Positions 44,593-56,153 of a stretch of 64,000 nt of DNA are shown here, piece by piece (position 1 is the stretch's first letter; every line of letters begins with the position of its first letter). Origin of the DNA: Oryzias latipes. Taxonomy: Eukaryota > Chordata > Actinopteri > Beloniformes > Adrianichthyidae. Location of the stretch: the NCBI RefSeq assembly GCF_002234675.1, contig NC_019865.2:33600112-33664111 (forward strand), read 5' to 3'. The notes beneath the pieces were generated by a model. It saw nothing but the letters and a program-made list of their open reading frames with translations, did not search any database and was not told where the DNA came from. Made by a program: the position numbers and the translations under genes.

Positions 44593-45559
44593 GGTACATT
44601 ACTTAACCGTTGCAGCTGGTGACGGGGTTCCCTTATTTTCATTCTAGACATGATCTTGTCTTTCAGGTCAGTTGCTGCCTCGCTCAGCGTATCTGTGGTT
44701 GTTGGGGCTGTGTACCCAATCTCAGGGCGGGAGTGTGGTATAGCCTCCTCTCTGACCTGCTGTTCTGGCTCTCCCTTGGTATTGTATTGCTTCAATCTCA
44801 AGTTGTGATAGGAGTTACCGTTTGTGGATGTTCAAGCATTTGGCTACCAGTTGTTTGGCAGTTAGCCTTGATTGTGGGTTTCGAAGCATCCAAACATTCC
44901 ATATTCTCTGCATGTAACCCCTCTGGGTGGGATTACTTGAGGAGTAGCATTCTAACAGAACCTTATCACATCTCGTCCATTTCCGTCTTGTTCCAATTAT
45001 TTATATATATATACATAAATAATACTATATATACATGTGTGTGTATGTACAATATTTTTGTACAGTATTTTTCACAGTGAAAGAATAAAGGTCTGTTTTT
45101 GTTGTTGCTTTTTTTGGTCTTACACATTTTAGTTTGTATTTTGTGCTGTGGTTGGAGTGTTTTGTGTTGTTAGGGTAGAAGATGTTCATGATAGAGTGAG
45201 GTGGAAAAGGATGATTCGCTGTGGCGACCCCTGATGGGAAAAGCCGAAAGAGAAAGAAGAGGTTGGAGTGTTTTGTGTTGAATTGCTTCAAATTTGTTTT
45301 AAGGAAAAAGCCAAAATATACCAGAAGTTAAAAGCTAAATTTAAATTGATTCATAGTCAATATTTGTTCATTTTAAACAATCTGAGTGACCTACAATGGA
45401 TCCAGGACATCTTTTTCTAAAACTTCCACCAGTGAGACTCAAAGAGAAATAGCAGCTGCCACTGAACAGTGCAGTTTTCCAGATTCCTTGTTTTCCTTCA
45501 AGATAATCAAGTGTAAATGAAATATGTGTCTAAACAAACAAGAAAAGTGAATGTCAAAT

Positions 45560-46120
45560 CCATTCACATTGAAGTTTTATAAAGTTCAGCTTGTTGTGAA
45601 GAGAGAGCTGAGCCAGAAAGCAAAGCTCTTAATACACCGGTCGATCTTCGTTTCAATACTTCCCTATGGTCATGAACTCAGTGTAATGCCCGAAACATTG
45701 AGGCCCAAAATACATGTGGCTGAAGTGAGCTTCCTCCGAGGTGGGCTGGGTGCTCCCTTAGAGAGCTCAGAGTAGAACCGCTGCTTCTCCACATTGAAGT
45801 GCGCCGGTTGAGGTGGCTCAGGTATCTGGTCCGGATGCCTCCTGGACACCTCCATGGGGAGTGGCATGTCCCACTGGGTGGAGGTCCCGGGAAAGACCCA
45901 GGACACGCTGCAGAGACTACGTCTCTCAGCTGGCCTGGGAACGCCTCAGGGTCCCCCAGAGGAGCCGGAGGAAGTGGCCGGGGAGAGGGAAGTCTGGGCA
46001 TCTCTGCTCATACTGCTCCCCCCGCAACCCGGTCCCAGAAAATGGAGGATGGATGGATGGATGGATGGATGCATGGGTGGGTGGATGGATGAATGGATGG
46101 GTGGGTGGATGGATGGGTCT
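45560..46120 (+). mobile_element. Rex3/RTE-like LINE 3' end with GGAT tail
   Basis: In plus frames: VVKRELSQKAKLLIHRSIFV and YGHELSVMPE, then, with frameshifts, [36 protein letters not shown] and [11 protein letters not shown]. This is the conserved C-terminal block of a fish RTE-type LINE. It runs into 46048-46120, a (GGAT)n tail like the tails of Rex3 elements. The copy is 5'-truncated. Confidence 0.75.
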
Positions 46121-46129
46121 TCTTATCTA

Positions 46130-47860
46130 AGTGATCTTGAATAAGGTTAGGACCAAACACATGGTGAAGCCATGTTCAATCATTACGGTCCTGGCCTTAG
46201 GAACGGCCTACCAGGGAGCCTCAGGGCTGCATGAGACTGTTGAGGTTTTTAAGAAGAGGCTGAAGATTCACTTTGTTTAGCCTCATACAGAACATTTGTT
46301 GTTGTTTAATTTGATCTTTTGCTTTTTCCTAAACATTTTGGACTTGGGTAATGTTAATAATTGATATACATTAATATTAATTTAATATACACTCCTCAAA
46401 ATATTATTATTCCCATTAATAAAATTCAATTTAAGTTGATTTCTTAATCCTTTTGAAGCTTCTTTAACTTGAGTGCTTTGTCACAGGGATCCATGAGCAG
46501 AAGGAGATGAATTGATGGATTCTGGGGAGCTGCCAGCTCTGCCTACGGGGGGGTTGATGCTGCTGTGCTTGTTCTCATTACGGCTGGGGTCCCGCTCTGT
46601 GGTCTAATAACTGTAGTGGGCACTGCGGTGACGACCCCCGTGGTTGCGCTGGGCCTTTCATAAATGCCTCCCCTTAATCCCGCAGTACCGAGCATGAGAG
46701 ATGCACTTCTTACATTTTTGTCCAGTTTTCATATTGGAGTTATGTTAGGTGAACTGGGTGGGTTGAGGTAGGAATTGGGGGAGGGAGAAGTGCAAATTTT
46801 TAGTAAATTTCCTGTTTTTTATGGGCATTTCATTTGCTTTTATGCAAATCATTTTGTGGTTCAACCTGAACAAAAAGCGACAAAATAAATACCAGTAAAT
46901 AAAGTTTGCAAATGATTTCTCTGTAAAATGTCCTTCCTCCTTGAACAACCATTCTTTCAGCCATATGGCCCACTAACTTGGGTTTAGACAGAGTTGAAAC
47001 AGTAGTTTTGATCGGAGGAAGTATACATTATGTGAGTTTTACCTTATTATGAGAGGAAAACTTAGTATTTCCGGACTTTCCCCCTGAACTGAATCACAAA
47101 TGAATGCTCTTCTCTTTGAACAGAAAGTCTTTTAGCGGCTTTTCTTGATCCAAAGCGTTGATGTTTGTTCGATCTAGAGCGAGGATTATCTGAAGAGTTG
47201 GAGGATGCTGTCATGTTTAGAAAAAATGTAAACAAAATAAAGATGGAGGAGAGCAGCATGAAGCTCTGTTGACCCCTGGGACGCCTGGGTTCCTGTCTCT
47301 CTGTTTTTTTGGGAGTTTCTCATCTCTAACTGGGAGGACTGCTGCCTTCTCAGCTTGCCTTCTTCTGCTCCTCAGCTCAGTTTTCAGCTTGGAAGCACCA
47401 TTTTGTGCAAACCTGTTCCAAGTTTGACTTTTTGTTGAGTCATGTTTTTATTAATAAATTGATATTTGAGTTAGCAGTTATTATGAGTATTTCATGATTG
47501 GTCGGTCTTTATTTGTGTTCTGTGCAGTCTTCAGTTACTCAAAGTGCTTTACGAGAAAAAAAGAGAGAAAACGGAATAAAAAGCTTAAAGACATAGTTAA
47601 TGCACGTATAATATAAAGACACATAAATTACATAAAAAAACTATTAAAGAATTAAGACAAAATCGAGGAAACTCATGTAGTCACAAGGTGGCAGGAAACA
47701 CTGAAAACCACAGTCATGAGATATTACATATATAATTAATTAATATGATAAATAACTTATTAAAATAAAGAGGAGAAAATGTCTCAAAGGTACAATTTCG
47801 ACTGTTCAAAAGGAACTGCAGTAATCTGATCGGGTCATGGGTTACTTCAAACATCGGTAA
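46130..47860. other. no gene seen
   Basis: 46130-46380 resembles an old LINE 3' region. 46470-46700 holds a GC-rich block of unknown nature. 47060-47280 and 47500-47830 are AT-rich with no feature I can support. Confidence 0.45.
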
Positions 47861-47885
47861 CAACTAATCTGTAATAAATGACGGT

Positions 47886-48116
47886 TTAGAAGGAACCTGC
47901 TGCTGACGTAACGGAAACCGGATCCCTGTTCCTGATCCTGGTGTGACCTTGGGACAGGAGTTGTTCCAGCTCCACCCCTGGCCTGTAGGGGGCGTGTCTG
48001 TTCAGCTGAGCTGCTGTAGGGGTCAGAGTGAGCAGCAGAGCAAACACAAACCATGGCACACCTGTGGATAAACAGGTCTGGGCTGCAGAGCGGGCCCCGC
48101 TCAGCCACGCCCCCAT
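47886..48116 (-). CDS. possible first exon with signal peptide, unrecognised
   Basis: Minus-strand frame from ATG at 48116: MGAWLSGARSAAQTC, then a hydrophobic stretch VPWFVFALLLTLTPTAAQ that looks like a secretion signal with cleavage after AAQ, then polar LNRHAPYRPGVELEQLL. Possible donors are weak (CCAAG/GTCACA at about 47950, GCAG/GTTCCT at 47897), and no partner exon is evident. On the other strand an exon-like stretch ends TAGGAG/GTGAGT at 48306, so a divergent promoter between the two is conceivable. I do not recognise the protein. Confidence 0.3.
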   Translation of the reverse strand: MGAWLSGARSAAQTCLSTGVPWFVFALLLTLTPTAAQLNRHAPYRPGVELEQLLSQGHTRIRNRDPVSVTSAAGSF

Positions 48117-49028
48117 ACTGTCACTGCTTCAACACTGAAAGCGGAAACTCCATCCTGAGACTGAAGTCCGCCTGCAACACTTCCTCGTACACGTGCACTT
48201 GCTGCCTCTGTGTGTGAGACAACCAGCTGAGCTGAGCCCTTTGCTTAGAGGCTCTGGCTGCACATCAGCAGCACATCTGGGACCTGAGGCCCCTGCAGCC
48301 TAGGAGGTGAGTCATTTGTGCCGTGTTTGCGCTGTGCTCTGGACTAAAGGTAGAAGATACCTGTTCCTATCTGCCGGGGTCATCGGACCCAATGCTGCAT
48401 ATCTTTGACCCTATTGGGGGACATTTACATGGCCCTCATGCTTTTTTGTTGAGGGGGGGCTGCTGTTGGCTCTCGTTGTGCAGGAGATCGTGGGTATCGT
48501 GGCTCTGTAACTTCCTGCTCGTCTGAAGGCCTCTGTGCTGACACATGAAGGAAGTCATGCAAGCCTGCCATGATGTGATAAGACTGAAGCTGGAGAGGCT
48601 CTATTCCATTGGGGGGTGGGGGGGGGGGGGGGACACAGAAATGAAGCTGAAGCTGTAGAAGGGAAAATTAATAAACTGCGGGAACTTTGAAGAACTGCAA
48701 ATGTGCACTTTGTCCAAAGTAAAAACTCTGACAGGTCTGATCCTGGTCTGGTCCAGATTTAGACTCCTGAGATGATCTTCCAGGTTTGGCAGGTGTTAAA
48801 CTCAGCTGAACTTTAGTCTTGACCAAACAAGAGAAGCTTGATCCTCTCAAGAATGAGGATCTCTGTCTACTTGCAGATGAACTCTGGTGTGGTTTACTTC
48901 AGTGTGAACACAGACAGACAAGATGGGAAAAAGCTGTTGGCTGGATGAACGTGACACAGTGAGCAGCTGCATTTAAATGACAGTCAGAGGGCTGAGAGCT
49001 CTGTGTGTAAAAGCAAAGCAGACCAGAT

Positions 49029-49029
49029 G

Positions 49030-49058
<29 letters not shown>
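49029..49058 (+). repeat. poly-G run (30 G)
   Basis: Thirty consecutive G residues, the longest G run in the window. 48603-48631 is another, slightly interrupted. The surrounding 48310-49370 shows no coding feature. Confidence 0.9.
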
Positions 49059-49060
<2 letters not shown>

Positions 49061-49409
49061 TTTATCAGCATTGTTGTTGCTGAGTCTACAGGAGTGTACC
49101 AGACTGTAGGCGTCAGGTCACAAAAACAGTAACAGCAAGAAGAAAAACCGGCTGTGAAAGAGTTTCTTTCTGCAAACAGAGCCCTGCAGGAAGCCTTGTG
49201 CTACATTCACAGCGGACACGATTCACGCATCAGGGGAGGAGCGTTAATGTTAAGTCAGTTTACAGACGCGATCTGAGGTCCTGCAGCGTGATTTGGGTGT
49301 TGGGCATGGTGAATTTATGCACAATCAGGGACTCAGATTTGGGCATGTGATGTTTTCAGTGACTTGATCAAAGGGTAGAAAAGTGAATCTGACATGGCTG
49401 CTCGATGCG

Positions 49410-49640
49410 AACTTCCATCCATTTTCTTAGTTGGCGGCTACTGTTGAGCGAAGGCGGGTACATCCTGGTCAGGTTGCCGGCGATTGAGTCCCCTCCCGTG
49501 GTCTGGCTGGACCCTGGGCGGTGTGACAGGTTGGCAACCTGTCCTGGGTGGATCCCACCTTGGCCCAACCAGAACAGTGGCGCCCACTATGCTGGCCTGT
49601 GGGTGGTTTACCGCCTGGCAGATGGAGAGCGGGTGCGGTC
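49410..49640 (-). repeat. SINE-type tail in reverse orientation
   Basis: TCCATCCATTTTCTTAG followed by GGCGGGTACATCCTGGTCAGG is, in reverse, the tail of the fish SINE whose forward copies lie at 14712 and 55783. It is diverged. Confidence 0.5.
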
Positions 49641-50491
49641 ATGGCGGCCGTGATCACTTCAGCTCCATGGGCTAATGGTGTTTCTCTTATTTTCATCGAG
49701 ACAGTGAAAAAAGATCCCCCAGTTTGTTTTTTCCCCAGCAGGTTAATGCTCAAACTGGGCCACAGATAGATGGAAGTAACATTTAAAATGGCCGTGAGCC
49801 AGACGCAGCTCTCACTGCAGGAGTGAAGTTCACCGGGAGACACTTTGAAGGACCCGGTGAACCCAGACATGGTGACGTGCATGTCGGCATCTCTGTAGAG
49901 CTCTCCAAAACACAAAAACCCAAGTCACTCGCTCAACATCATCCACCTTTTCCATGATGTGGCAACAAATAAAGTGCAGAAAAAGGTTGTCGGTTGCCCC
50001 GCGGCCGGACCATCAAGGCATCAAATGAAGGCAATGAGCGGGATATTTGACGCACGTAAAAAGAGAGAGGGCAGACGTGAGGTTGACATGCAAATCGCAT
50101 CCAGTGTGAATGCAGCATTATAGGAAGCCAAACTTTCCATATGGGACTCAAACTAACAGGAAGAAAACAGAACAAAAAAAAACAAGCTGCAGATCCTCCA
50201 CTCTTTATTTTTTTAAAGTTTAGCGCTTTATGGGAGTTAAGCAAATAAAAAAGTTTTACATCAAAATACAGACAAACATCATTTTTTTAAATATAGATCA
50301 AACTGAAAAGAAATGAATCAAAGACAGACAACCATCTTTGTTCACTTCCTGATTTACGTTACTTTTACTGCTGAAAACGAATGCACTTGAAAAAGCAACT
50401 GTGTGCAGAGCCATCAAAATACTGCAGCCTGTAGAAGAACATTAATGAACATTTTGGTACTTTTAAAACAAATTAAAAAATGTAAGTTCAC

Positions 50492-50947
50492 TGTCATGAT
50501 ATGACGCAGATTCTGAATGACCCAAGTGCTGGAACCCGGAAGGAGACTCGGACAGGAGGCAAGTCTGAAGTAGATTTTAATTTGGCTGAAGATGAGTGTT
50601 GGCGTCTTCCCAGAAGGTGGAGCGTCAGCTGGCTGGAGGCGTCTTGACGAGGAGATCCAGGAGCGAAGCACGAGTGACCAGAGGACTGCGACCAGGTGAG
50701 TATCAGAGTGGATAATTCCTGAGGCAGATCGAGAGGAATAATTAAAAAGACATGAAACTTGGCAATAAACAGGAGCAAGGATAGGTCAGACTAAGCACCA
50801 TGGGAGGAACAACGAACTGGCGTCGGCTGAAGATCCACAGACTCCTTAAGAAGGCTGCAGCAGTGATGAGGTGAGTGAGAACAGCTGGTCGCGGCAAAGG
50901 CAGAGAAGGTGGGGGAGGGGGAGAGTAACTGACAGGCCACCGTGACA
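50492..50947 (-). repeat. 3' LTR of the Sushi-like element
   Basis: 456 bp, TGTCACGG at its start (50947) and CATGACA at its end (50492). It has one extra AA pair (TTAAAAAGAC) and seven base differences relative to 55144-55597. TTCAC precedes it on the plus strand. Confidence 0.95.
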
Positions 50948-50958
50948 GTACCCCCCCC

Positions 50959-53900
50959 TCAACGACCGCCACCTGGCGGTCCAAGACGACGATCCGGATG
51001 GGCCTGGTAGAAGTCGTCGATGAGGGTATGGTCCAGAATCAGGGAACGGGAAATCCAAGAACGTTCCTCCGGACCATACCCCTCCCAATCCACCAGAAAC
51101 TGCACACCCCGCCCACGGCGCCGGACATCCAGGATCTTGCTGACCGTAAAGGCGGGGGCGCCGTCGATGGTACGGGCGGGTGGCGGGGAAGTGGACGGCG
51201 GGCAAAGCGGACTCTCAGTGACCGGCTTGACCTGAGAAACGTGGAATGCACCTTAAGGGCTGCCGGGAGACGCAGCCTGACACAAGCGGGATTGACGACC
51301 CGGTCAATGGTGTAGGGCCCGATGAATTTGGGGGCCAATTTACGGGATGAGGCTTGGAGAAGAATGTTTCGGGCAGATAACCAAACCTTTTGGCCAGGCT
51401 GGTAACTGGGACTCACCCCCCTGTGGCGGTTGGCTATCTGGCAGTTGCTCTCCTTAGTGCGAAGGAGAGCCGCCCTGGTCTGCAGCCAGATGTCCCGACA
51501 CTGTTGGAGGTGGAGCTGGACCGAGGGCACTGCCAGATCCAATTCCTGAGAAGGAAACAAAGGGGGTGAGTAACCCAAGGATGCCTCAAAAGGAGATATG
51601 CCTGTGGCGGTGGAAGAATGGGAATTGTGGGCATATTCCACCCACACCAGGTACTTGGACCAGTCAGCTTGATTCTGGGCTGCCAGACACCTGAGAGCCG
51701 CTTCCAGTTCTTGGTTCGCCCGTTCTGCCTGTCCATTAGATTGGGGGTGGTAGCCCGATGTGAGGCTCATGGTGGCTCCCAGGGCGGAACAGAAAGCCCT
51801 CCAAACTTGCGACGTAAACTGAGGTCCACGATCAGACACTATGTCGCTGGGAATTCCATGATGACGAAAAACATGATTTATGAGGACGTCGGCCGTTTCC
51901 GAGGCTGAAGGCAGCTGAGGCAGGGGATAAACTGAGCGGCTTTAGAAAAGCGATCAATAATAGTCAGGATTACCGTATGGCCTTGGGACGGTGGTAGTCC
52001 GGAGACGAAATCCACCGCTATGTGGGACCAGTTACGGCTGGGCGTGGACAGGGGTAGCAGATGTCCAGAGGGAGGCCGGTTGGAGGTTTTCGAGCGGGCA
52101 CAGGTGGTACAGGCCGCAATATACTCTTTGACATCGCGCTCCATGGTGGGCCAAAAGAAACGACGCTTGAGTAGTCGGGAGGTACGGTAAACCCCTCCAT
52201 GGCAGGCAATGCGGGATGTGTGTCCCCATGTGAGGACTTCAGATCTTAGGGCGTCTGGAACAAAGAGTGCGCGGAGGACAGGAGATACCATCAGGAATCT
52301 CTCCTTGGGCCTGGAGTACCTTGCTCTCGACCTCCCAGGTAAGATTGCCGATAAAACATGAAGCAGGAAGTATAGGAGAGTCAGAGGTAGTCCCGGAGGT
52401 GTTGTATTTGCGAGATAGGGCATCAGGTTTGATGTTGCGGCTGCCAGGACGATAGGTGATTGTGAAATGGAATCGATCAAAAAACAAGCACCACCGGGCC
52501 TGACGGGAATTGAGTCGTTTGGCACTGCGAAGATAGGCCAGGTTCTTATGATCAGTTAATACTAGGAAAGGCTTTTCTGCTCCCTCCAGCCAGTGACGCC
52601 ATTCTTCTAATGCCAATTTTATGGCCAAAAGTTCACGGCTCCCCACGTCATAATTTTGTTCGGCGGGACTTAGTTTCCGTGAAAAAAAAAGCACAGGGCT
52701 TGAGTTTACCGGTGTCCTCGCGTTGTGATAAGACAGCTCCTACACCGGAGTCCGAGGCGTCCACCTCCACGATGAATTGTTTGGTAACATCGGGCTGAAT
52801 CAGGATGGGAGCAGACACAAAAAGGGACTTGAGTTTTCTGAAGGCGGCATCAGCCTCCGGGTTCCAGGCGTAAACTTTGTTTATGGAGGTGAGTTGGGTG
52901 AGTGGGGCAGCTATACTGCTATAATTACGTATGAACCGGCGGTAGAAATTGGCAAACCCAAGGAACTGTTGCAGTTTTTTACGAGTTTGCGGTATCTCCC
53001 ATTGAGTGACGGCCTCAATTTTAGCTGGATCAGGGCGGATATTGCCAGCCTCAATGATGTAGCCCAGAAAAGGGATGGAGGACACGTGAAACTCGCATTT
53101 CTCTGCTTTGACGTAAAGCTGATTTTCGAGCAACCTCTCAAGAACTAGACGGACATGATGTTCATGTTGGGATTGGTCGGTGGAATAAACAAGAATATCG
53201 TCCAAATAAACAAAAACAAACCTATTAAGGAAATCCCTCAGGACGTCATTTACAAGTCGCTGAAAGACCGCAGGGGCGTTGGTAAGACTGAACGGCATAA
53301 CAAGGTATTCATAATGCCCCAACGGGGTGTTAAACGCCGTTTTCCACTCATCTCCGTCACGCATGCGTACCAAATGATAAGCGTTACGGAGGTCGAGTTT
53401 CGAGAAAATCTTAGCCTGTTGTACCGAGTCAAACACAGATTCGAGTAATGGTAGGGAATATTTGTCTTTGACCGTGATTTGATTGAGCTCGCGGAAGTCA
53501 ATACAAGGCCTGAGAGACTTATCCTTCTCCACAAAGAAAAACCCTGCGCCGACAGGAGAAGAAGAGGGGCGGATATGACCCAAAGAGAGGGCTTCTTGTA
53601 TATAGTTTTCCATGGCGCTTTTTTCGGGTCCGATAGATTGTATAGCTTCCCCTTGGGAAGGGGAGCCCCATTTAACAGCTCGATGGAGCAATCATAAGGA
53701 CGATGAGGGGGCAGAGCGCTAGCTTTGGATTTAGAAAAAACCGAACGAAGGTCGTGGTAACAGGAGGGGACTTTAGAAAGGTCGATATCCTTCCCTAGAC
53801 CAGGGTCGGGACAATTAGTGATGGGCATGGCCGAGTGTAGGCAGTTGGCCATACAATAGGTGCTCCAGTTAACGACGCGAGGTGAAACCCAGTCGATATG

Positions 53901-54230
53901 CGGATTGTGTTTCTGGAGCCACGGGAAGCCAAGAATTATGGGTGTTTGAGGGCACTGAGTGACAAAAAACTGACAGTATTTACAATGATTACCGGAGGTC
54001 AGAATGAGAAAAGGACTGGTACGCTTAGTAATGCGAGTTAGTTGTTTTCCACCCAGCCCGGCCGCGTTGATAGGCGTGGAAAGGTTTTCGACTGAAAGCG
54101 AGAGGTCATGAACAAGACGTTGGTCTATTAAACTATGCTCTGCACCAGAATCTACAAGCGCTTGGAGTTCAAATACTTGGTCTTTATTACTGACTTTGAC
54201 AGGAACAAACAAGAACTTATAGCTAGTTCA
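50959..54230 (-). pseudogene. pol of the Sushi-like element (protease to chromodomain), frameshifted
   Basis: Minus-strand pieces in order: protease with ALVDSGAEHSLIDQRL (active-site DSG) and the start of the polymerase (54212-53640); reverse transcriptase with [13 protein letters not shown] (catalytic YLDD) and RNase H with [15 protein letters not shown] (53640-52690); RNase H end [20 protein letters not shown] (52690-52270); integrase zinc region ACHGGVYRTSRLL and CTTCARSKTS, then first core Asp in HIAVDFVSGLP (52270-51910); core [15 protein letters not shown] and [19 protein letters not shown] (51839-51240); chromodomain [17 protein letters not shown] (51180-50960), stop at 50959. Breaks lie near 53640 (A run), 52685 (T run), 52270, 51900 and 51235. 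The offset from gag is -1 with about 65 bases of overlap, as expected for gag-pol in this group; I see no canonical slippery heptamer there. Confidence 0.88.
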
Positions 54231-55149
54231 GGATTTTCCCCCCGTGGCCTGTCAACTAACGGGGGGGTTCGAGAATTTAACCGGACGTTACATTGAGAGA
54301 CAATGTGACCAGTCTGACCACAATAGTAGCATAATCCCTCATCACGACGTCTTTGTCTTTCTTCAGAGGAAAGCTTGGCGTGACCAATTTGCATGGGTTT
54401 GTCAAGATTGCAAGCAGCAGTATCACGGTTGGATGGTAGGGTAATCCTAACCGGGGAAACGAGAGTAGCTGGAGGCGGCGGAGGCTTACGCTTTTGTTCG
54501 GCGTGGCGTTCACGTAACCGGACATCGGACCTCAAGGAGGCGGCGACAAGGTCTTCAAAGGTGTCCGCTTCTGGCTGTGAACATAGGTGGTCTTTAATGC
54601 GATCGTTCAACGATTGATAGATGCCTTTCCTTTGAGTGCGGGATCCGGCCAACCTGCTTCAACCGCCAGAATGCGGAAGTCGATTAGATGGTCACTTACC
54701 GGGCGGTTACCTTGTTTGAGATTCAGTAACCGCCGGGTGGCTTCTTCCTGCTTTCTGGGTTGGTCAAACACTAGACGGAATTCCCCAATGAAGCGGTCGA
54801 AAGGTAGGTGTGTGATGGGATGGGTGGCTAGGAAAGCCTGAGCCCACTGAAGCGCCTTGCTGCGGAGTGAATTAACAATCAGAGATATGCGGCTGTGATC
54901 GGCCTGATAATACCTGGGGGCCTGTTGGAAGATTAGTTGGCATTGAAGCAGGAACCCTCCGCAGGTCTCAACGTTGCCGTAAAAAGGTTCCGGCTTGCTG
55001 TTGAGACGGCGAAATAGATCCTGCTGGGCTGTGGACATTTGAGTTAGAGCGTCCGCTTGACTACTCAGGAGGTTTCCTTGCAGGGTGATGGCGTGACGGA
55101 GCCCCACCGGGTCAGCTGGGTCAGAAGTTTGGCCAGTTCGTTCTGTCAT
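54152..55149 (-). pseudogene. gag of the Sushi-like element, one frameshift
   Basis: The first possible ATG (55149-55147) lies in the last bases of the 5' LTR, and the frame crosses the primer-binding site (MTERTGQTSDPADPVG). Capsid-like sequence follows (GGFLLQCQLIFQQAPRYY, LRSKALQWAQAFLATHP, LLNLKQGNRPVSDHLIDFRI). A frame break near 54630 leads into the second part with RIKDHLCSQPEADTFEDLV and the knuckle CYYCGQTGHIVSQC (CX2CX4HX4C). Gag forms the particle and binds the RNA. A later start inside the internal region is also possible. Confidence 0.85.
55133..55143 (-). promoter_or_regulatory. self-priming primer-binding site of the Sushi-like element
   Basis: Directly inside the 5' LTR the element RNA reads GAACGAACTGG. 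Ten of these bases (AACGAACTGG) are complementary to CCAGTTCGTT inside the LTR (55470-55461). A TTAA box lies 29 bases upstream of that stretch (55499-55496), so it would be the 5' end of the transcript. This is the arrangement of Tf1-type self-priming and needs no tRNA. Confidence 0.7.
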
Positions 55150-55597
55150 GATATGACGCAGATTCTGAATGACCCAAGTGCTGGAACCCGGAAGGAGACT
55201 CGGACAGGAGGCAAGTCTGAAGTAGATTTTAATTTGGCTGAAGATGAGTGTTGGCGTCTTCCCAGAAGGTGGAGCGTCAGCTGGCTGGAGGCGTCTTGAC
55301 GAGGAGATCCAGGAGCGAAGCACGAGTGACCAGAGGACTGCGACCAGGTGAGTATCAGAGTGGATAATTCCTGAGGCAGATCGAGAGGAATAATTAAAGA
55401 CATGAAACTTGGCAATAAACAGGAGCAAAGATAGGTCAGACTAAGCACCATGGGAGGAACAACGAACTGGCGTCGGCTGAAGATCCACAGACTCCTTAAG
55501 AAGGCAGCAGCAGTGATGAGGTGAGTGAGAACAGCTAGTCGTGTCAAAGGCAGAGAAGGTGGGGGAGGGGGAGAGTAACTGACAGGCCACCATGACA
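55144..55597 (-). repeat. 5' LTR of the Sushi-like element
   Basis: 454 bp with CATGACA at the outer plus-strand edge, followed by TTCAC. It contains the proposed promoter (TTAAGGAG at about 55499) and the transcript start at about 55470, giving a U3 of about 127 bases. Confidence 0.95.
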
Positions 55598-55782
55598 TTC
55601 ACAGTGTGAACATCTGAAGTTTCCATTCCAAATAAAGATTCAAATACATTTTGGATCAGCTTTTATATTTCTTTGAATCTTTCAGGTGCTTTGAATAACT
55701 GTTAACTTAAATGATTTAATTTGATATTATTTTTCACGTTTGTTTAAACTCTTTGTATTCATAAAATGAGAATCCCTTTCTG

Positions 55783-56066
55783 TGTAGAGTTTGCATGTTC
55801 TCCCCGTGCATGCGTGGGTTCTCTCCGGGGTCTCTGGCTTCCTCCCACCGTCCAAAAACATGCTTCATAGGTTCATTGGCAACTCTAAATTGTCCATAGG
55901 TGTGAGTGTGAATGGGTGTGTGATTGCGGACACTCTACCCTGCGACAGACTGGCGACATGTCCAGGGTGTCCCCTGCCTTCGCCCACAAGTGGTAAGGAT
56001 AGGCTCCAGCAGCCCCGTGACCCGAAAGGGAACAAATGGAAGAAGATGAATGAATGAACGAATCCC
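55783..56066 (+). mobile_element. SINE-type repeat (head missing)
   Basis: Begins GAGTTTGCATGTTCTCCCCG, continues with CCTCCCACCGTCCAAAAACA and CTTCATAGGTTCATTGG and ends with GGAAGAAGATGAATGAATGAACG. It is the body and tail of the same family as the SINE at 14712, here without the tRNA-like head. Confidence 0.75.
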
Positions 56067-56153
56067 AGGAAGAACAGTCTTCACTCAAGTGGAGACAGAT
56101 GCAGATCTTCCAGGAAACAAATGTTCCTTAGTAACACCTGCACCTTTAGAGGG

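Larger units (their letters stand above)
41926..44990 (-). mobile_element. R4/Dong-like LINE, interrupted by a solo LTR
   Basis: Read from 44801 down: KIMSRMKIREPRHQLQRLSN, then, past the LTR, VLPESLLETVNEALRAI. The reverse transcriptase frame 43404-42433 (323 codons) has NYRPITCLSATWKLMSGI, WIDYKKAYDSMPQTW (A), CGIYQGDALSPLLFCIGLNP (B) and LLYMDDIKLYAKSERDIDSL (C). 42264-41926 has LHGMYHRTITEMADIKKSYQW and stops at ALILAAQEQA. The YMDDIKLYAK motif and these C-terminal blocks are of the R4/Dong (Rex6-like) type, which normally ends with a CCHC motif and a restriction-like endonuclease. Both are missing because the sequence breaks off at 41926. Frameshifts separate the frames. Confidence 0.8.
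50492..55597 (-). mobile_element. Sushi-like Ty3/gypsy chromovirus, full length, frameshifted
   Basis: 5106 bp in minus orientation with LTRs at both ends and TTCAC duplicated at 50487-50491 and 55598-55602. In element order: 5' LTR, primer-binding site, gag with one CCHC knuckle, protease, reverse transcriptase, RNase H, integrase, chromodomain, polypurine tract (GAGGGGGGGG, 50960-50951), 3' LTR. A chromodomain after integrase and the TGTCATG/CATGACA ends are typical of vertebrate Tf1/Sushi elements. The LTRs differ by about seven substitutions and one two-base indel in 455, so the insertion is recent, yet at least six frame breaks are spread through gag and pol. Confidence 0.93.

Noticed and set aside
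54152..54230. A canonical -1 slippery heptamer at the gag-pol overlap
   Set aside because: GGGGGGAAAAT is near, but it is not in the required phase with the gag frame and lies before an upstream stop in the pol frame.
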